Positions 1-8,857 of a stretch of 64,000 nucleotides of DNA are shown here, one piece after another. Where the stretch lies: the NCBI GenBank assembly GCA_014323675.1, contig JACONN010000002.1, positions 868,001 through 932,000 of the forward strand. Direction: 5' to 3'. Numbering within the stretch: position 1 is the stretch's first letter; each line of letters starts with the position of its first letter. The notes beneath the pieces were generated by a model. It saw nothing but the letters and a program-made list of their open reading frames with translations, was not told where the DNA came from and searched no databases. Source of the stretch: Hormoscilla sp. GM7CHS1pb. Its GTDB lineage: Bacteria > Cyanobacteriota > Cyanobacteriia > Cyanobacteriales > Desertifilaceae. The position numbers and the translations under genes are program-made.

Positions 1-175
1 TCGACAGATTTTGCCCTGGATGTCTTGCAGCGGACTGGAGTGGTGGTGACCCCGGGAAATGCTTTTGGTGCTGCTGGTGAAGGCTATGTGAGAATTAGTT
101 TGATTGCTGAGTGCGATCGGCTAGGGGGAAGCCCTGGGACGGCTCAAACAAGCTAATATATACTACTCAGTATAG
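1..175 (+). pseudogene. 3' end of a class I/II (LL-diaminopimelate-type) aminotransferase, frameshifted near its end
   Basis: The reading frame from base 1 gives a C-terminal segment with TGVVVTPGNAFG and GEGYVRISLIAECDRLG. This is typical of the PLP-dependent aminotransferases annotated in cyanobacteria as aspartate or LL-diaminopimelate aminotransferase. The gene starts outside the window. At 131-136 a run of five G shifts the frame, giving ...GGSPGTAQTS and a stop at 154-156. Removing one G restores ECDRLGEALGRLKQANIYYSV and a stop at 173-175. A second copy of this 3' end with only four G lies at about 5943-6006, so the extra base is either a recent insertion or a sequencing error. Family is fairly sure; exact substrate is not. 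Confidence 0.7.
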
Positions 176-202
176 CCCATAGCTATGATGCTCTTGGATA
201 AA

Positions 203-360
203 ATACGTTGCATATTTTCGGGATCTGGTTTGGGGTAATTTTTACTAATTGCCCCAACCTGATTGCTAATGGCTGAGATGATATATAGCGAGATATATAT
301 TTATGACCGTAAACGCGATTGGCATAAACAACCCTTATCATCCCCTAATTGTGCAACGCC
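203..360. repeat. Degenerate MITE-like repeat, copy 1
   Basis: The left end near 204 (acgttgcatattttcggga) and the right end (catcccctaattgtgcaacgcc reversed) are imperfect inverted repeats of the GGCGTTGCACA...GGGATGATG type found intact at 851-963. No coding capacity. The boundaries are approximate because the left end has drifted. Confidence 0.4.
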
Positions 361-486
361 AAAGAAGGTAATTTCCGGCAATAGCCGGATAATGAGCAAA
401 TCAAGGCGCTCAATGTGCTATGATATGGTACGATAAAATCCAGACTGGATTTGCGGTTGAGTGCGTTCTTCCGTATAGTACAGATT

Positions 487-627
487 GCGTTGCACATTTT
501 TGGGATAATGGTTGTCAATTGGAGGTTGTCAGTTGTATTTTAATTTGTCACAAGTCATTAAGAATGTTTTGTCCTCAAAGCGTGGCCTGGCGGAAGTGGT
601 CCCAAATCATCCCGTAGTTGTGCAACC
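487..627. repeat. Degenerate MITE-like repeat, copy 2
   Basis: GCGTTGCACATTTTTGGGAT at the left faces ATCCCGTAGTTGTGCAACC at the right. It is the same end sequence as copies 1 and 3. The stretch between has short open frames with no recognisable product. No clear target duplication is visible. Confidence 0.45.
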
Positions 628-850
628 CCGTACAGGAATTCTAGAACTGGCTATATACCGATTACTTAAAGTTGCGAACGACATGACAAAGGAAACATTA
701 TTCAGTAAGATTACTGATGACAAAAGCTCAGATGTTGAATTAGGATAATATCCAAGTGGGATCTCCCTGATGCAGGTCCAGGCTCAGACAGACCTTAGGG
801 GAATCATGACACCGGGGATTTTTTGAGACAACACCAGTCAAAAAAAATTT

Positions 851-963
851 GGCGTTGCACATTTTGGGGATGATGCCCTTTTTTGCACATAACTCAAACT
901 GGCTTTTAGTCTAGGTTTAAGACTTCTGCAACTATGCCCATCATCCCATAATTGTGCAACGCC
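851..963. mobile_element. 113-bp MITE with 9-bp target duplication
   Basis: Terminal inverted repeats of about 25 bp begin GGCGTTGCACA and lead into a GGGATGATG-type block at both ends. The element is flanked by the direct repeat AAAAAATTT (842-850 and 964-972), as expected for a 9-bp target duplication. It contains no ORF, so mobility would need a transposase in trans; the parent IS was not identified here. It lies just upstream of the flavin monooxygenase start, so it could affect that gene's promoter. Confidence 0.65.
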
Positions 964-1487
964 AAAAAATTTTTGAGCGACGAGTAGAAGACAGATAAAA
1001 GGAAAAAATGATGTGGGATTGCATTATAATTGGATCTGGTCCTGGAGGTCTGGTTACGACCAAAGAATTACTCGAGCGAGGTGTGCGGGAGGTAGTATGT
1101 TTGGAGCAAGGCAAGGAGGTAGGTGGCATTTATACGAATGCCTACGACAATTTAGTCCTGACTTCTTCTTGCACATATAGTATGTTTTCGGACTTTTGGA
1201 TAGGTGATGGAAAGCAGCACGAATTCTGGACTAAAAACGAAGCGGTTGATTATTGGAAGAGCTATGCGAAACATTTTGACATAGAGGATAAAATTCGTTT
1301 GAACTCCCAAGTTGTCGCGGTGACACCGCAAGACAATAAACCGCAAGACAATAAAGGGTGGCAAGTTCAACTAGCATCTGGAGATATTCTACTCTCAAAA
1401 CGAGTGGCCTTAGCGATCGGCAACAACAGCATCCCCAGTTATCCACAGTGGAAAGACTTATTAACTGAGGTAGAGTTTTCCCATTCC

Positions 1488-2503
1488 GGTGGTGATAAAT
1501 ATGTAGTGATGCATTATCTATCCCGATAAACATTTGTTGTAATAATGTACAAAATACCAAATAGCTCCGATGTGATTTTCTAGTTTCTTGGAGAATGATA
1601 ATGTTTTACGAACCAAACGACTAATTCTTTGTCTTAATGTGTTGTTTAGCCTTTCAATATGATTAGTTTTTCCAGTTTCTTTACCTACTGGTTTATGACG
1701 TTTTTTGGGGATTACTGTGTTATAAGCTTCCCAAAAATCTGTGTAAAAAACTGCACATTGCCGATAAACAGGAGGTAAAGATTTCCACAATTTTTTTGCC
1801 GATTCCCGACTGCGCTCGCCCACATAAACTCCAACTATTTCTCTAGTTTTTGTATCTAACGCTAACCAAATCCATTGCTTATTTTCTTTATTCTCCACAA
1901 AAGACCACATTTCATCACATTCAATAGTCATTTTCCCTTTTGGCTTGTCTAAAACCTTTATCTCACGCGGAGTTTCCGCAGATTTTTTATTAACATAATC
2001 TTGGAGCAAAGTTTTGGAAACTCCAACTTGACGTGCAATTCCAGCTCAAGAAATTCTCTCAAGTAAAAGGCCATCTATTTTCTTTTTTGTTTCTGATGAT
2101 ATCGTTTTATTGGTAGGGTTTTCAACAAATTGCCTGCCACAGTCTTTACACTTATGTTTTTGCTTTTTGTTATGGAGGGGCGAAGCCTTCGGGCAAAATG
2201 ACGGCAACGGAGACGAAATTTTTAGCCCCGAATGCTTCGCCCCTACCGTTTTTTACTGTTCGCTCACTTTGACAGTGGGGACAAGAAGGTCGCAAGCATA
2301 AATCTGATGATGTGTTCATAAATTTAGACATTGTTTTTACCAATAACAATATAGCATTGTGACAACTAATTATACATGATTATCTCTGATATTTTTGATA
2401 AATTAAACTTATCAATGGTAATGAAAAATGTTATATTATCCCTTTGAAAAGCAAGGATTAATAGAGGGATAAAATGTTATATCACTACATATTTATCACT
2501 ACC
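1488..2503 (-). mobile_element. IS1-family insertion sequence, copy A
   Basis: The element is 1016 bp. The left end GGTGGTGATAAATATGTAGT and the right end (reading inward GGTAGTGATAAATATGTAGT) form a near-perfect inverted repeat. Direct repeats CCCATTCC at 1480-1487 and 2504-2511 mark the 8-bp target duplication. It carries one degenerate IS1 transposase on the minus strand. An apparently identical copy lies at 23812-24827 in the opposite orientation. It interrupts the flavin monooxygenase after codon 160. Confidence 0.92.
1518..2331 (-). pseudogene. IS1-family transposase (InsA/InsB-like), disrupted
   Basis: The C-terminal 163 aa carry the DDE-type catalytic signature of IS1: CDEMWSF, FYTDFW and HIERLNNTLRQR. 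Upstream, from an ATG at 2329-2331, is an InsA-like zinc-finger domain (CPHC ... CKDCGRQF). It is split by a roughly 74-bp palindromic insert (about 2174-2247), and a TGA stands where IS1 proteins usually have Trp (ERIS-stop-AGIARQVG). The catalytic part alone remains open. Copy B has the same two lesions. Production of full transposase from this copy would need readthrough, so activity is doubtful. Confidence 0.8.
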
Positions 2504-2843
2504 CCCATTCCAAGGAATATCGTAATGCTGATAATTTTGTGGAAAAAAATGTATTAGTAGTTGGCGGAGGTGAGTCAGGTTCAGACATAGCGCTAGAGAT
2601 ATCTCGCGTCGCCAAGAATTGCTGGGTCAGCCTTCGTAATTCAACTGGGTGGGTAGTACCCCGCCAGAGAGGTAAATGTGCTAACGACATTGCTACTAAT
2701 CGGGGCATATACGGGTTACCAAGGGAATACGGACATACTTTGAGCCAAATTATCTCCCGACAGTGGTTGAGCTACAACGATCCAGTTGATGAAACTGCCG
2801 TTAATCTTAATAAAAAGGTTAAGTCCAAAAACGGAGTCTGGGG

Positions 2844-4867
2844 GTAATTGCTCAAGATCTTGGTGGTGAAGGAATATGGGTACTGCCGGTACTGCATAGT
2901 TACTCGGGCCATCGGACTGGAGTGAACAGCCCTTGTACTGCCTCGGAATGCCTAACAGGACAAGAGCAATTTTTGAGGAGCGAAAACTTCTCAAATGCTT
3001 ACGGGGTGGGGGGTTTTGACCTCGAAGTGGTGAGTCGGCAGCCGAGCGCCCGAATATGCAGTTGAGATGCGCGACAGCTGATTTTTTTCAAAATCCCGCG
3101 CCCAGGGTTGACAAATTCGATAAATAAGTAGTAAGTTGGAAGACATGACTAAGAATTGGCTTGCTGACCTCGACCAAGACACAGAGAATCTCGACCCAAA
3201 AAGTCGGGAAGTTTTGCAGCGGTTACTCAATTACCTAGAAGACCTATACAGCCAAAACCTTGAATTGAAAGCTGACAATCAACGATTGAGAGATGAAATA
3301 GCCGCGCTCAAAGGGCACAAGGGAAAACCTGACATCAAACCTCAAGCCAAAGCTGATACTTCTAAAGCTGATACTTCTGCGGAGGCCAAACCAGAGCAGC
3401 CCAATAGTCGAGAGCGAAAAAAGAAAAAACCGAAAACCCCCCCCAGGAACGTCGCCAACTTATTCATATTGACAGAGAAGAGGTTATCAAACTGGCTCGG
3501 AGTAACTTGCCGTCAGATATCACCCATAGAGGCTACCGAGAAGTAACAATTCAAAATATTATATTTAAAACAGACACGGTTATTTATCGACTAGAAAGAC
3601 TCTATTCACCTAGTACGGAGAAATTTTACGAAGCCCAGTTGCCGCAAGGATTAAAAGGCAAATCTTACGGGAGTGAACTCGAAGCATTTGTTCTCACTTT
3701 GTATTATCAGTTACGAGTGCCAGAAGAAAAGATTCTTAAATTGTTGCCGTCTCAGGGAATAGTAATCTCGGCGGGAAAAATATCTAACTTAATAACTCGG
3801 CAATATTTAAGAGAATTTACTGAAGAACGAAATGCTATTTTAGAAGCGGGACTGGGCAGTACCAGTTATCACCAAATTGATGATACGGGGATGCGGGTTA
3901 ATGGGAAAAATTGCTATGTATTCACACTCTGCAATCCTTACTATAGCAGTTTTTTTACCAGAGAGCGCAAAAACTCTGAAACAGTTCTCCAAATGTTAAA
4001 CGAATTGCAGTTGGATCCAACTGAATTAGCAGTTGTTCAATCAGATGATTTAGTTGACAGTATTTTGCCTGACAAGAAGAAAAAGCAGCTCGGGGACTAC
4101 ATAGATATTTTGGTGGCTGATGACGCGGGACAATTTCACAACCAGACGAACCATCGTAGTTTATGCTGGATTCATGAAGGACGACACTACGAAAAGCTGA
4201 CTCCTCTGGTTCCCTCTCATCAAAAAAGCCTGGCACAATTTCTCTCTTATTTTTGGATTTACTATTATCAACTCAAAGCCTATCAACAGCAAAGCACAGA
4301 AGAGCAGCGACAACAAAAACTGTTGCTTGAAACCGAATTTGACAAATTGTTTTCCCGTCAAACCGGATACAGTGCTTTAGATCATAGAATTGATTTAACA
4401 AAACAGAAGAAGCCTTATTTACTATTAGTTCTAGATTTTCCTGAAGTTCCTCTTGACAATAATGAGGCAGAGCGGACAGTCCGGGAGTATGTGATTAAGC
4501 GCAAAATCTCCAATGGAACCCGCACTCTACAGGGGACTCAGGCGTGGGAAGTGTTTTTGGCTCTGGTTGACACCTGCCGCAAAAACGGAGTGAATTTTTA
4601 TTCGTACATTAAGGATCGAATTTCCAAATCTTTCAAGATGCCAGCGTTGTCCACGCTAATTCAACAGATGCAGCCGCCAAAACCAACATAAACATAAACC
4701 ATTGACTCCAAGTCTCGCTTGTGTAGTTTCCACCTAAGCACCAAGGGTGTTACAGCTCCTTGTTATAAAGGACAGACTCATTAAGTGCGACATCAGCTCC
4801 TGTTTAAAAAGCTGCAGGAGCTACTCTCGTGTGGAAATCACTCCCCACCAACATATTGAGCAACTTC
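2844..4867 (+). mobile_element. IS66-family insertion sequence
   Basis: The element is 2024 bp. The left end GTAATTGCTCAAGATCTTGG and the right end read inward (GAAGTTGCTCAATATGTTGG) are inverted repeats. Direct repeats GTCTGGGG at 2836-2843 and 4868-4875 give the 8-bp target duplication usual for IS66. Only a TnpC-type transposase is present, as in IS66 elements that lack TnpA and TnpB. The sequence at 2870-3130, before the transposase, has no recognised gene. Confidence 0.88.
3136..4691 (+). pseudogene. IS66-family transposase (TnpC-like) with a frameshift at a C8 run
   Basis: The first part (3136 onward) has a leucine-rich coiled region followed by a Lys/Pro-rich stretch, as in the IS66 N-terminus. 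The second part has the IS66 DDE core: YHQIDDTG, LVADDAGQF and NNEAERTVREYVIKRK. The two frames meet at 3437-3444, a run of eight C; a -1 shift there joins KPKTP to QERRQLIHIDREEV and gives one protein of about 518 aa. The choice between a lost base and programmed -1 slippage on C8 cannot be made from sequence alone. Confidence 0.82.
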
Positions 4868-5640
4868 GTCTGGGGGATATACGGAACTAAAACTTTTTCA
4901 TTACCCAAGGCAATTGTGCATTATGGATGTCAAGTAATTGGCGAAATCTTGAGGGTAGAAGATGGCGGCAGAACATTGATCGCGGCAGATGGAGAAGTCC
5001 TTTCCAACGTAGATGCGGTGGTTTTTTGTACGGGCTACAAAAACCAGGTCTCTTTTCTTCTTGATGAACTGAAGGAAATTGACATCCGGAATCTTTACAA
5101 ACATATGTTTCATTCAAAGTATCGGGACAAAATCGTTTGGATTGGCTGGGCACGTCCAGCTTTTGGAAGTCAGTTTCCTATTATGGAAATGCAAGCACGA
5201 TTTTTGGCCTTGATTTGTACTGGGGAAAAAACTCTTCCGGCTTCCTCAGAAATGGAGGAGGTAGCATCTAGGGATCGAGAGAAATATTTAGAACAGCTTG
5301 AACATAATGCCGAGCGCATACGCAGCTTGGTTGATTATCATATTTACATGGATGACTTGGCTGATTTAATTGGATGCAAACCTCCATTGTGGAAATACTT
5401 TTTCTTACATCCTCGCCTCTGGCTGCGCATGGTATATGGTGCAACCCAGGCCACCCAGTTTCGTTTACGAGGGCCCGGCCAGAAAGAAGCTTTGGCTCGA
5501 GAACTGATTGCGAAGTTGCCAGTGGCTCCATTCAATTATTTTTTCAGAGCTGGTCTCAAAGGTCGTGTGATTCATGGGTTCAAGGCTTTAGCTAAGGAGT
5601 TAACCCAGGGTAAACCCATTTAAACCATGTTCCGCACGTC

Positions 5641-6019
5641 AATTTGTAATATGCTAAGTAACGCAGGAATTGTCGGCAGTTTGTCATCCGTAATACGCTA
5701 AGTAATACTTAATATGGGTAGTTGGGAAATTATTGCGTATAAATATTGGTGTTGCGCCGTTGCATAATTAGGGGATGATTGATGATGTTGTTGAATAAGG
5801 TACCTGTCAACAAGATCATAGCCTTAGATGAAGACAGAAATTGTAGGTTGGGTTTCCACACTAAACTGAACAGCACCCGGCAGGCGATCGCAGTAGCAGA
5901 CTCCCGGTTACTGGCAGAGATTAACGATCGGATCTCCGACCAGTGCGATCGGCTAGGGGAAGCCCTGGGACGGCTCAAGCAAGCTAATATATACTACTCA
6001 GTATAGCCTATAGCTATGA
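5641..6019 (+). other. Gap with a chimeric short ORF and a duplicated aminotransferase 3' end
   Basis: A MITE-like half end (gttgcgccgttgcataattaggggatgat) lies at about 5750-5780. An ORF at 5779-6006 (75 aa) begins with unrecognised sequence and ends DQCDRLGEALGRLKQANIYYSV. Bases 5943-6017 nearly repeat bases 113-188 at the window start, and here the G run has four bases, so the frame is intact. The ORF is probably a chimera of rearranged fragments, not a working gene. Confidence 0.5.
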
Positions 6020-6179
6020 TGATGGATACAAATCCAACACCAAATCGAGGGGGATGAGGCCGATCCGTTTGAGTAGTGCAGCATCAAGCACAAATCCGCC
6101 TTGACCATTTTCTGAAGAAAAGCCGCAAAATATTTCTATGTCGCATACCGACATTAGTTCTTTGAATCGCTCAACCTTT

Positions 6180-6357
6180 GACTCAATCAACAACAATAAT
6201 TCGCTAATATGTAACTTGAGCGGTTCCGATTCATCTAGGCCGCTTTCGAGAATCCACGATGACTCTTGCCTAATTTTACCGCTGGGGTTACGGGGATTGA
6301 CAGGTGTTTTGATCGCGTAAGCACAAGTTGGTTCTATTCCCAGAGTTTTAGTAATTA
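6180..6357. repeat. 178-bp direct repeat, left copy
   Basis: Bases 6180-6357 are repeated at 7504-7681 in direct orientation with no difference that I could see. The pair brackets the IS630-family element exactly. This is far longer than the 2-bp TA duplication of IS630 elements. Confidence 0.85.
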
Positions 6358-7503
6358 TATAAAATCCGGTTAATTGCACATGGTATAATGAGGGAAGACC
6401 TCAAAGGACTAAGTGAAAATGCCCAGAAAACTGACTATATACCCCCATCTGAGCTTGGAGGAGCTAGAAACAGGATATCGTCAAGCTCCCGGTGCGATCG
6501 CCCGCACTCACTACCAAGTCATCTGGTTGCTGAGCCAGGGTAAAACCACCGCAGAGGTGGCAGAGGTAACTGGCTATGGGGTGAATTGGATTTATGAGAT
6601 AGTCCGCAGTTATAACCGAATGGGAGTTAATGGTCTAGGAGACTTAAGACGCCAGAATCGAGGGGCGAAGCCATTGCTCAATGATGTACAGCTTGCCCAA
6701 CTCTGCCAAGCTTTACAGTCGGCGCAGGCAGATGGTGGGTTATGGAATGGGTCCAAAGTAGCAGCGTGGATAAGTGAGTTATTGGGACGGGATGTGTCAC
6801 CCCAAGGTGGATGGGATTACCTCAAAGGGCTAGAGTATCGCATTAGAACTCCCAGACCACACCATGAAGAACCTTCCCTAGAAGAGCAAGAGGCGTGGAA
6901 AAAAAAATTGGCTCTTCAGACGAATCAGGTGCAGCAGTCTTATCCCGACGCCGACGTTCAAGTCTGGGCAATGGATTCCCATCGCCTAGGGCTCAAGCCT
7001 GTACTGCGAAAAGTGTGGGTTCCCCAAGGAGAGCAGCCCATCGCTCCTGTAAACTGGCGGTATAAGTGGTTATGGCTTTATGGTTTTGTCCATCCCCAGT
7101 CTGGAGAAACCTATTGGTGGATCCTCCCTTATGTGCGAATTGACCTGTTTAATAGAGTCCTGGCCGACTTCGCTCAACATTTTGGTATCGGCAAACAAAA
7201 ACGGGTAATTCTGGTATGCGATCGGGCTGGATGGCATACCAGCTCTCAAGTATAAATCCCAGAGGGCATGCACATCATGTTCCTGCCCTCTCACTGTCCG
7301 GAAATGCAGCCAGCCGAACGCTTATGGCCCCTGACTAATGAAGCGATCGCCAATCAGTGTTTTGAAATATTAGGACAATTGGAGGAAGTGCTATTTCAGC
7401 GTTGCCGAGCCTTGCTCAATCAGTGTGATCTGATTCGTGGATTAACCGACTTTTACTGGTGGCCTGAGACTTAATAGTGTGTGCAATTAACCGGATTTGA
7501 TAT
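6358..7503 (+). mobile_element. IS630-family insertion sequence
   Basis: Inverted ends read TATAAAATCCGGTTAATTGC on the left and, inward, TATCAAATCCGGTTAATTGC on the right. The element is about 1146 bp and carries one transposase. The outer boundary is uncertain by a few bases because the target TA and the ends merge. It sits at the junction of the two 178-bp repeats. Confidence 0.8.
6413..7474 (+). pseudogene. IS630-family transposase with an in-frame TAA
   Basis: The N-terminus is a helix-turn-helix domain (LSQGKTTAEVAEVTGYGVNW). The DDE triad is visible as WAMDSHR, VILVCDRAGWH and QPAERLWPL. Codons before and after 7253-7255 share one frame: HTSSQV-TAA-IPEGMHIMFLP. The stop therefore looks like a substitution from CAA or AAA. 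It separates the last catalytic Glu from the rest, so this copy should be inactive. Start is GTG 6413 or ATG 6419. Full length would be about 353 aa, usual for the family. Confidence 0.85.
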
Positions 7504-7681
7504 GACTCAATCAACAACAATAATTCGCTAATATGTAACTTGAGCGGTTCCGATTCATCTAGGCCGCTTTCGAGAATCCACGATGACTCTTGCCTAATTT
7601 TACCGCTGGGGTTACGGGGATTGACAGGTGTTTTGATCGCGTAAGCACAAGTTGGTTCTATTCCCAGAGTTTTAGTAATTA
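7504..7681. repeat. 178-bp direct repeat, right copy
   Basis: This is the second copy of 6180-6357. In the uninterrupted DUF4279 gene this segment would occur once, so it records a local duplication at or before IS insertion. Confidence 0.85.
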
Positions 7682-7765
7682 CTGCTGGAGTTATAGTCTT
7701 GCTAACGATCCGCAGAGATGCAGAATTCCATTTTTGGTCCATGTATTGGTCCATTATTCACAAAT

Positions 7766-8195
7766 TTAGAGTAAGTAGTCAAAGATATTTCCAATCGAGT
7801 CGCCAACTCCTCCACCCTCTATTTCAGGATAAACTTCACCTGTCTCAGAATCTACCATAACGTCTGGATTCCGTCTAGATCCACTTCTAGGTAAACGATC
7901 CCTTTTTAATTTATGAATCGCCTTGCGGATTTCTGTGACAGGTAGATTTAGTTGGTTTGCCAGTTGAGATTTTTTGTTAGCCTTTCGGGATCGGGTATAT
8001 CGCTGGAAGAGCCAAAAGTGATATGAATCCTCCTTTTCCTTTGCGTCGTACTGGTGATTTTCTCTTGATGACTTCGCTTTTGAGGATCTCTCTGCCTCCT
8101 CGCGATGATCTTTCCAGAAACAGATCCTCCCGTAGTACTGGAGGCTGAGCCTCTGATAGACGTTCCCAGGTTCTATCTGGGAACGAGATGTTCAA
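7766..8195 (-). pseudogene. C-terminal remnant resembling a polymorphic-toxin tail
   Basis: Minus-strand frame ending at 7766 is open for about 140 codons but has no start codon near its 5' end. It reads ...SYHFWLFQRYTRSR, LANQLNLPVTEIRKAIHKLK, RNPDVMVDSETGEVYPE and GVGDSIGNIFDYLL. The NPDV-vD-TGEVYP...GDSIGNI pattern recalls C-terminal toxin domains of secreted polymorphic toxins that are followed by DUF4279 immunity genes. The upstream toxin body is missing and a short repeat (gttcccag...ctgggaac) overlaps its 5' part. Treat the toxin link as inference. Confidence 0.42.
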
Positions 8196-8233
8196 CTCGG
8201 ACGGGCGGCAGGGCCCCTCCGGATCGGCTTTTT

Positions 8234-8668
8234 TTAGGACATGGACGTTAAAATATCCTGGGCGTGGGTTGCAGTTTGCACTTTGTCGATGACTTGGGAA
8301 ATTTTGCCTTCACTGTCGATAATGTAAGTGACGCGCTTGGCGTAGCCGCCACCATCGACATCGTAAGCCTTCGTAATTGCACCGTCGGTATCGGCCAGCA
8401 ATTGGAACGGCAGGCCGAATTTCTCGGTAAACTGCTTGTGGGATGCTTCGTCGTCCGTGCTGACTCCCAAAACGACCATATCCTTGTTCTGATACTCCGC
8501 ATAACTATCTCGGAAGCTTTGGGCTTCCTTGGTGCAGCCGGGAGTGTCGTCTTTGGGGTAAAAGTATAGCACGACTGTTTTGCCCGCGAAGTCGGACAGC
8601 TTGACGGTGTTGCCGTTGGTGTCCTTTACCGTGAAGTCGGGCGCGACTGTACCTACTGTCAGGCTCAT
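8234..8668 (-). CDS. bcp: Thioredoxin-dependent peroxiredoxin, PrxQ/BCP type
   Basis: The 144-aa product has the AhpC/TSA-type fold signature: APDFTVKDTNG at residues 9-19, LYFYPKDDTPGCTKEA at 34-49 with the peroxidatic Cys45, and a conserved FxLLAD block. It reduces peroxides in the cytoplasm using thiol donors. The resolving Cys found five residues after the first in many PrxQ proteins is replaced (CTKEAQ), and Cys45 is the only cysteine, so it should act as a 1-Cys enzyme. Length is normal. It is intact and stands alone on the minus strand. Confidence 0.92.
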   Translation of the reverse strand: MSLTVGTVAPDFTVKDTNGNTVKLSDFAGKTVVLYFYPKDDTPGCTKEAQSFRDSYAEYQNKDMVVLGVSTDDEASHKQFTEKFGLPFQLLADTDGAITKAYDVDGGGYAKRVTYIIDSEGKISQVIDKVQTATHAQDILTSMS

Positions 8669-8741
8669 CGAATAATGCTCCTTATTAATTTTCCTCTAGC
8701 ATGATATCATTATTCGAGATCAACGCGCTTTGCGATCTCGA

Positions 8742-8857
8742 ACCCCCGGCAAACGCTTTAGCGTTTACTACGAACCCCCGACAAACGCTAAAGCGTTTAT
8801 TACGAACCGGAGGCAAACGCTAAAGCGTTTATTACGAACCTTTACTACGAACCCCCT
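8742..8857. repeat. Palindromic repeat cluster (AAACGCTNNAGCGTTT)
   Basis: Three 16-base palindromes (8751-8766, 8783-8798, 8815-8830) recur every 32 bases, joined by attacgaac-type linkers. The spacing is regular but there are only three units and the spacers are near-identical, so it is not a CRISPR. A related pair lies beside the neighbouring paralogue at 9884-9930. Confidence 0.8.

Larger units (their letters stand above)
1008..5623 (+). pseudogene. Flavin-containing monooxygenase (FMO-like), split by two IS insertions
   Basis: Three collinear pieces rebuild one gene: 1008-1487, 2512-2843 and 4876-5623. Removing both elements and one copy of each target duplication leaves 1560 bp in a single frame, about 519 aa, a normal length for FMO-type NAD(P)H- and FAD-dependent oxygenases. 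Piece 1 has the FAD-binding GSGPGG motif near its N-terminus. Piece 2 has the second Rossmann motif VVGGGESGSDIA for NADPH. Piece 3 has FCTGYK, the conserved late FMO motif. These enzymes oxidise nitrogen, sulfur or carbon in small molecules. With the two elements in place no full protein can be made. It could once have been a tailoring enzyme, but no link to the PKS/NRPS genes is shown. Confidence 0.88.
6014..7754 (-). pseudogene. DUF4279-family protein, split by an IS630-family element
   Basis: Read on the minus strand, the 5' part (7754 to 7504) encodes ITKTLGIEPTCAYAIK and ESGLDESEPLKLHISELLL. The 3' part (6180 to 6014) encodes KVERFKELMSVCDIEIF, CGFSSENGQGGFVLD and LGLI-type Asp-rich ending sequence. 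Together they make a DUF4279-like protein of about 140 aa, a family often found as immunity proteins beside polymorphic toxins. The central part (178 bp) is present twice, once on each side of the IS. The first codons follow the stop of the toxin-like remnant by about 12 bp, which fits a toxin-immunity order. The family call is by motif memory. Confidence 0.65.
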
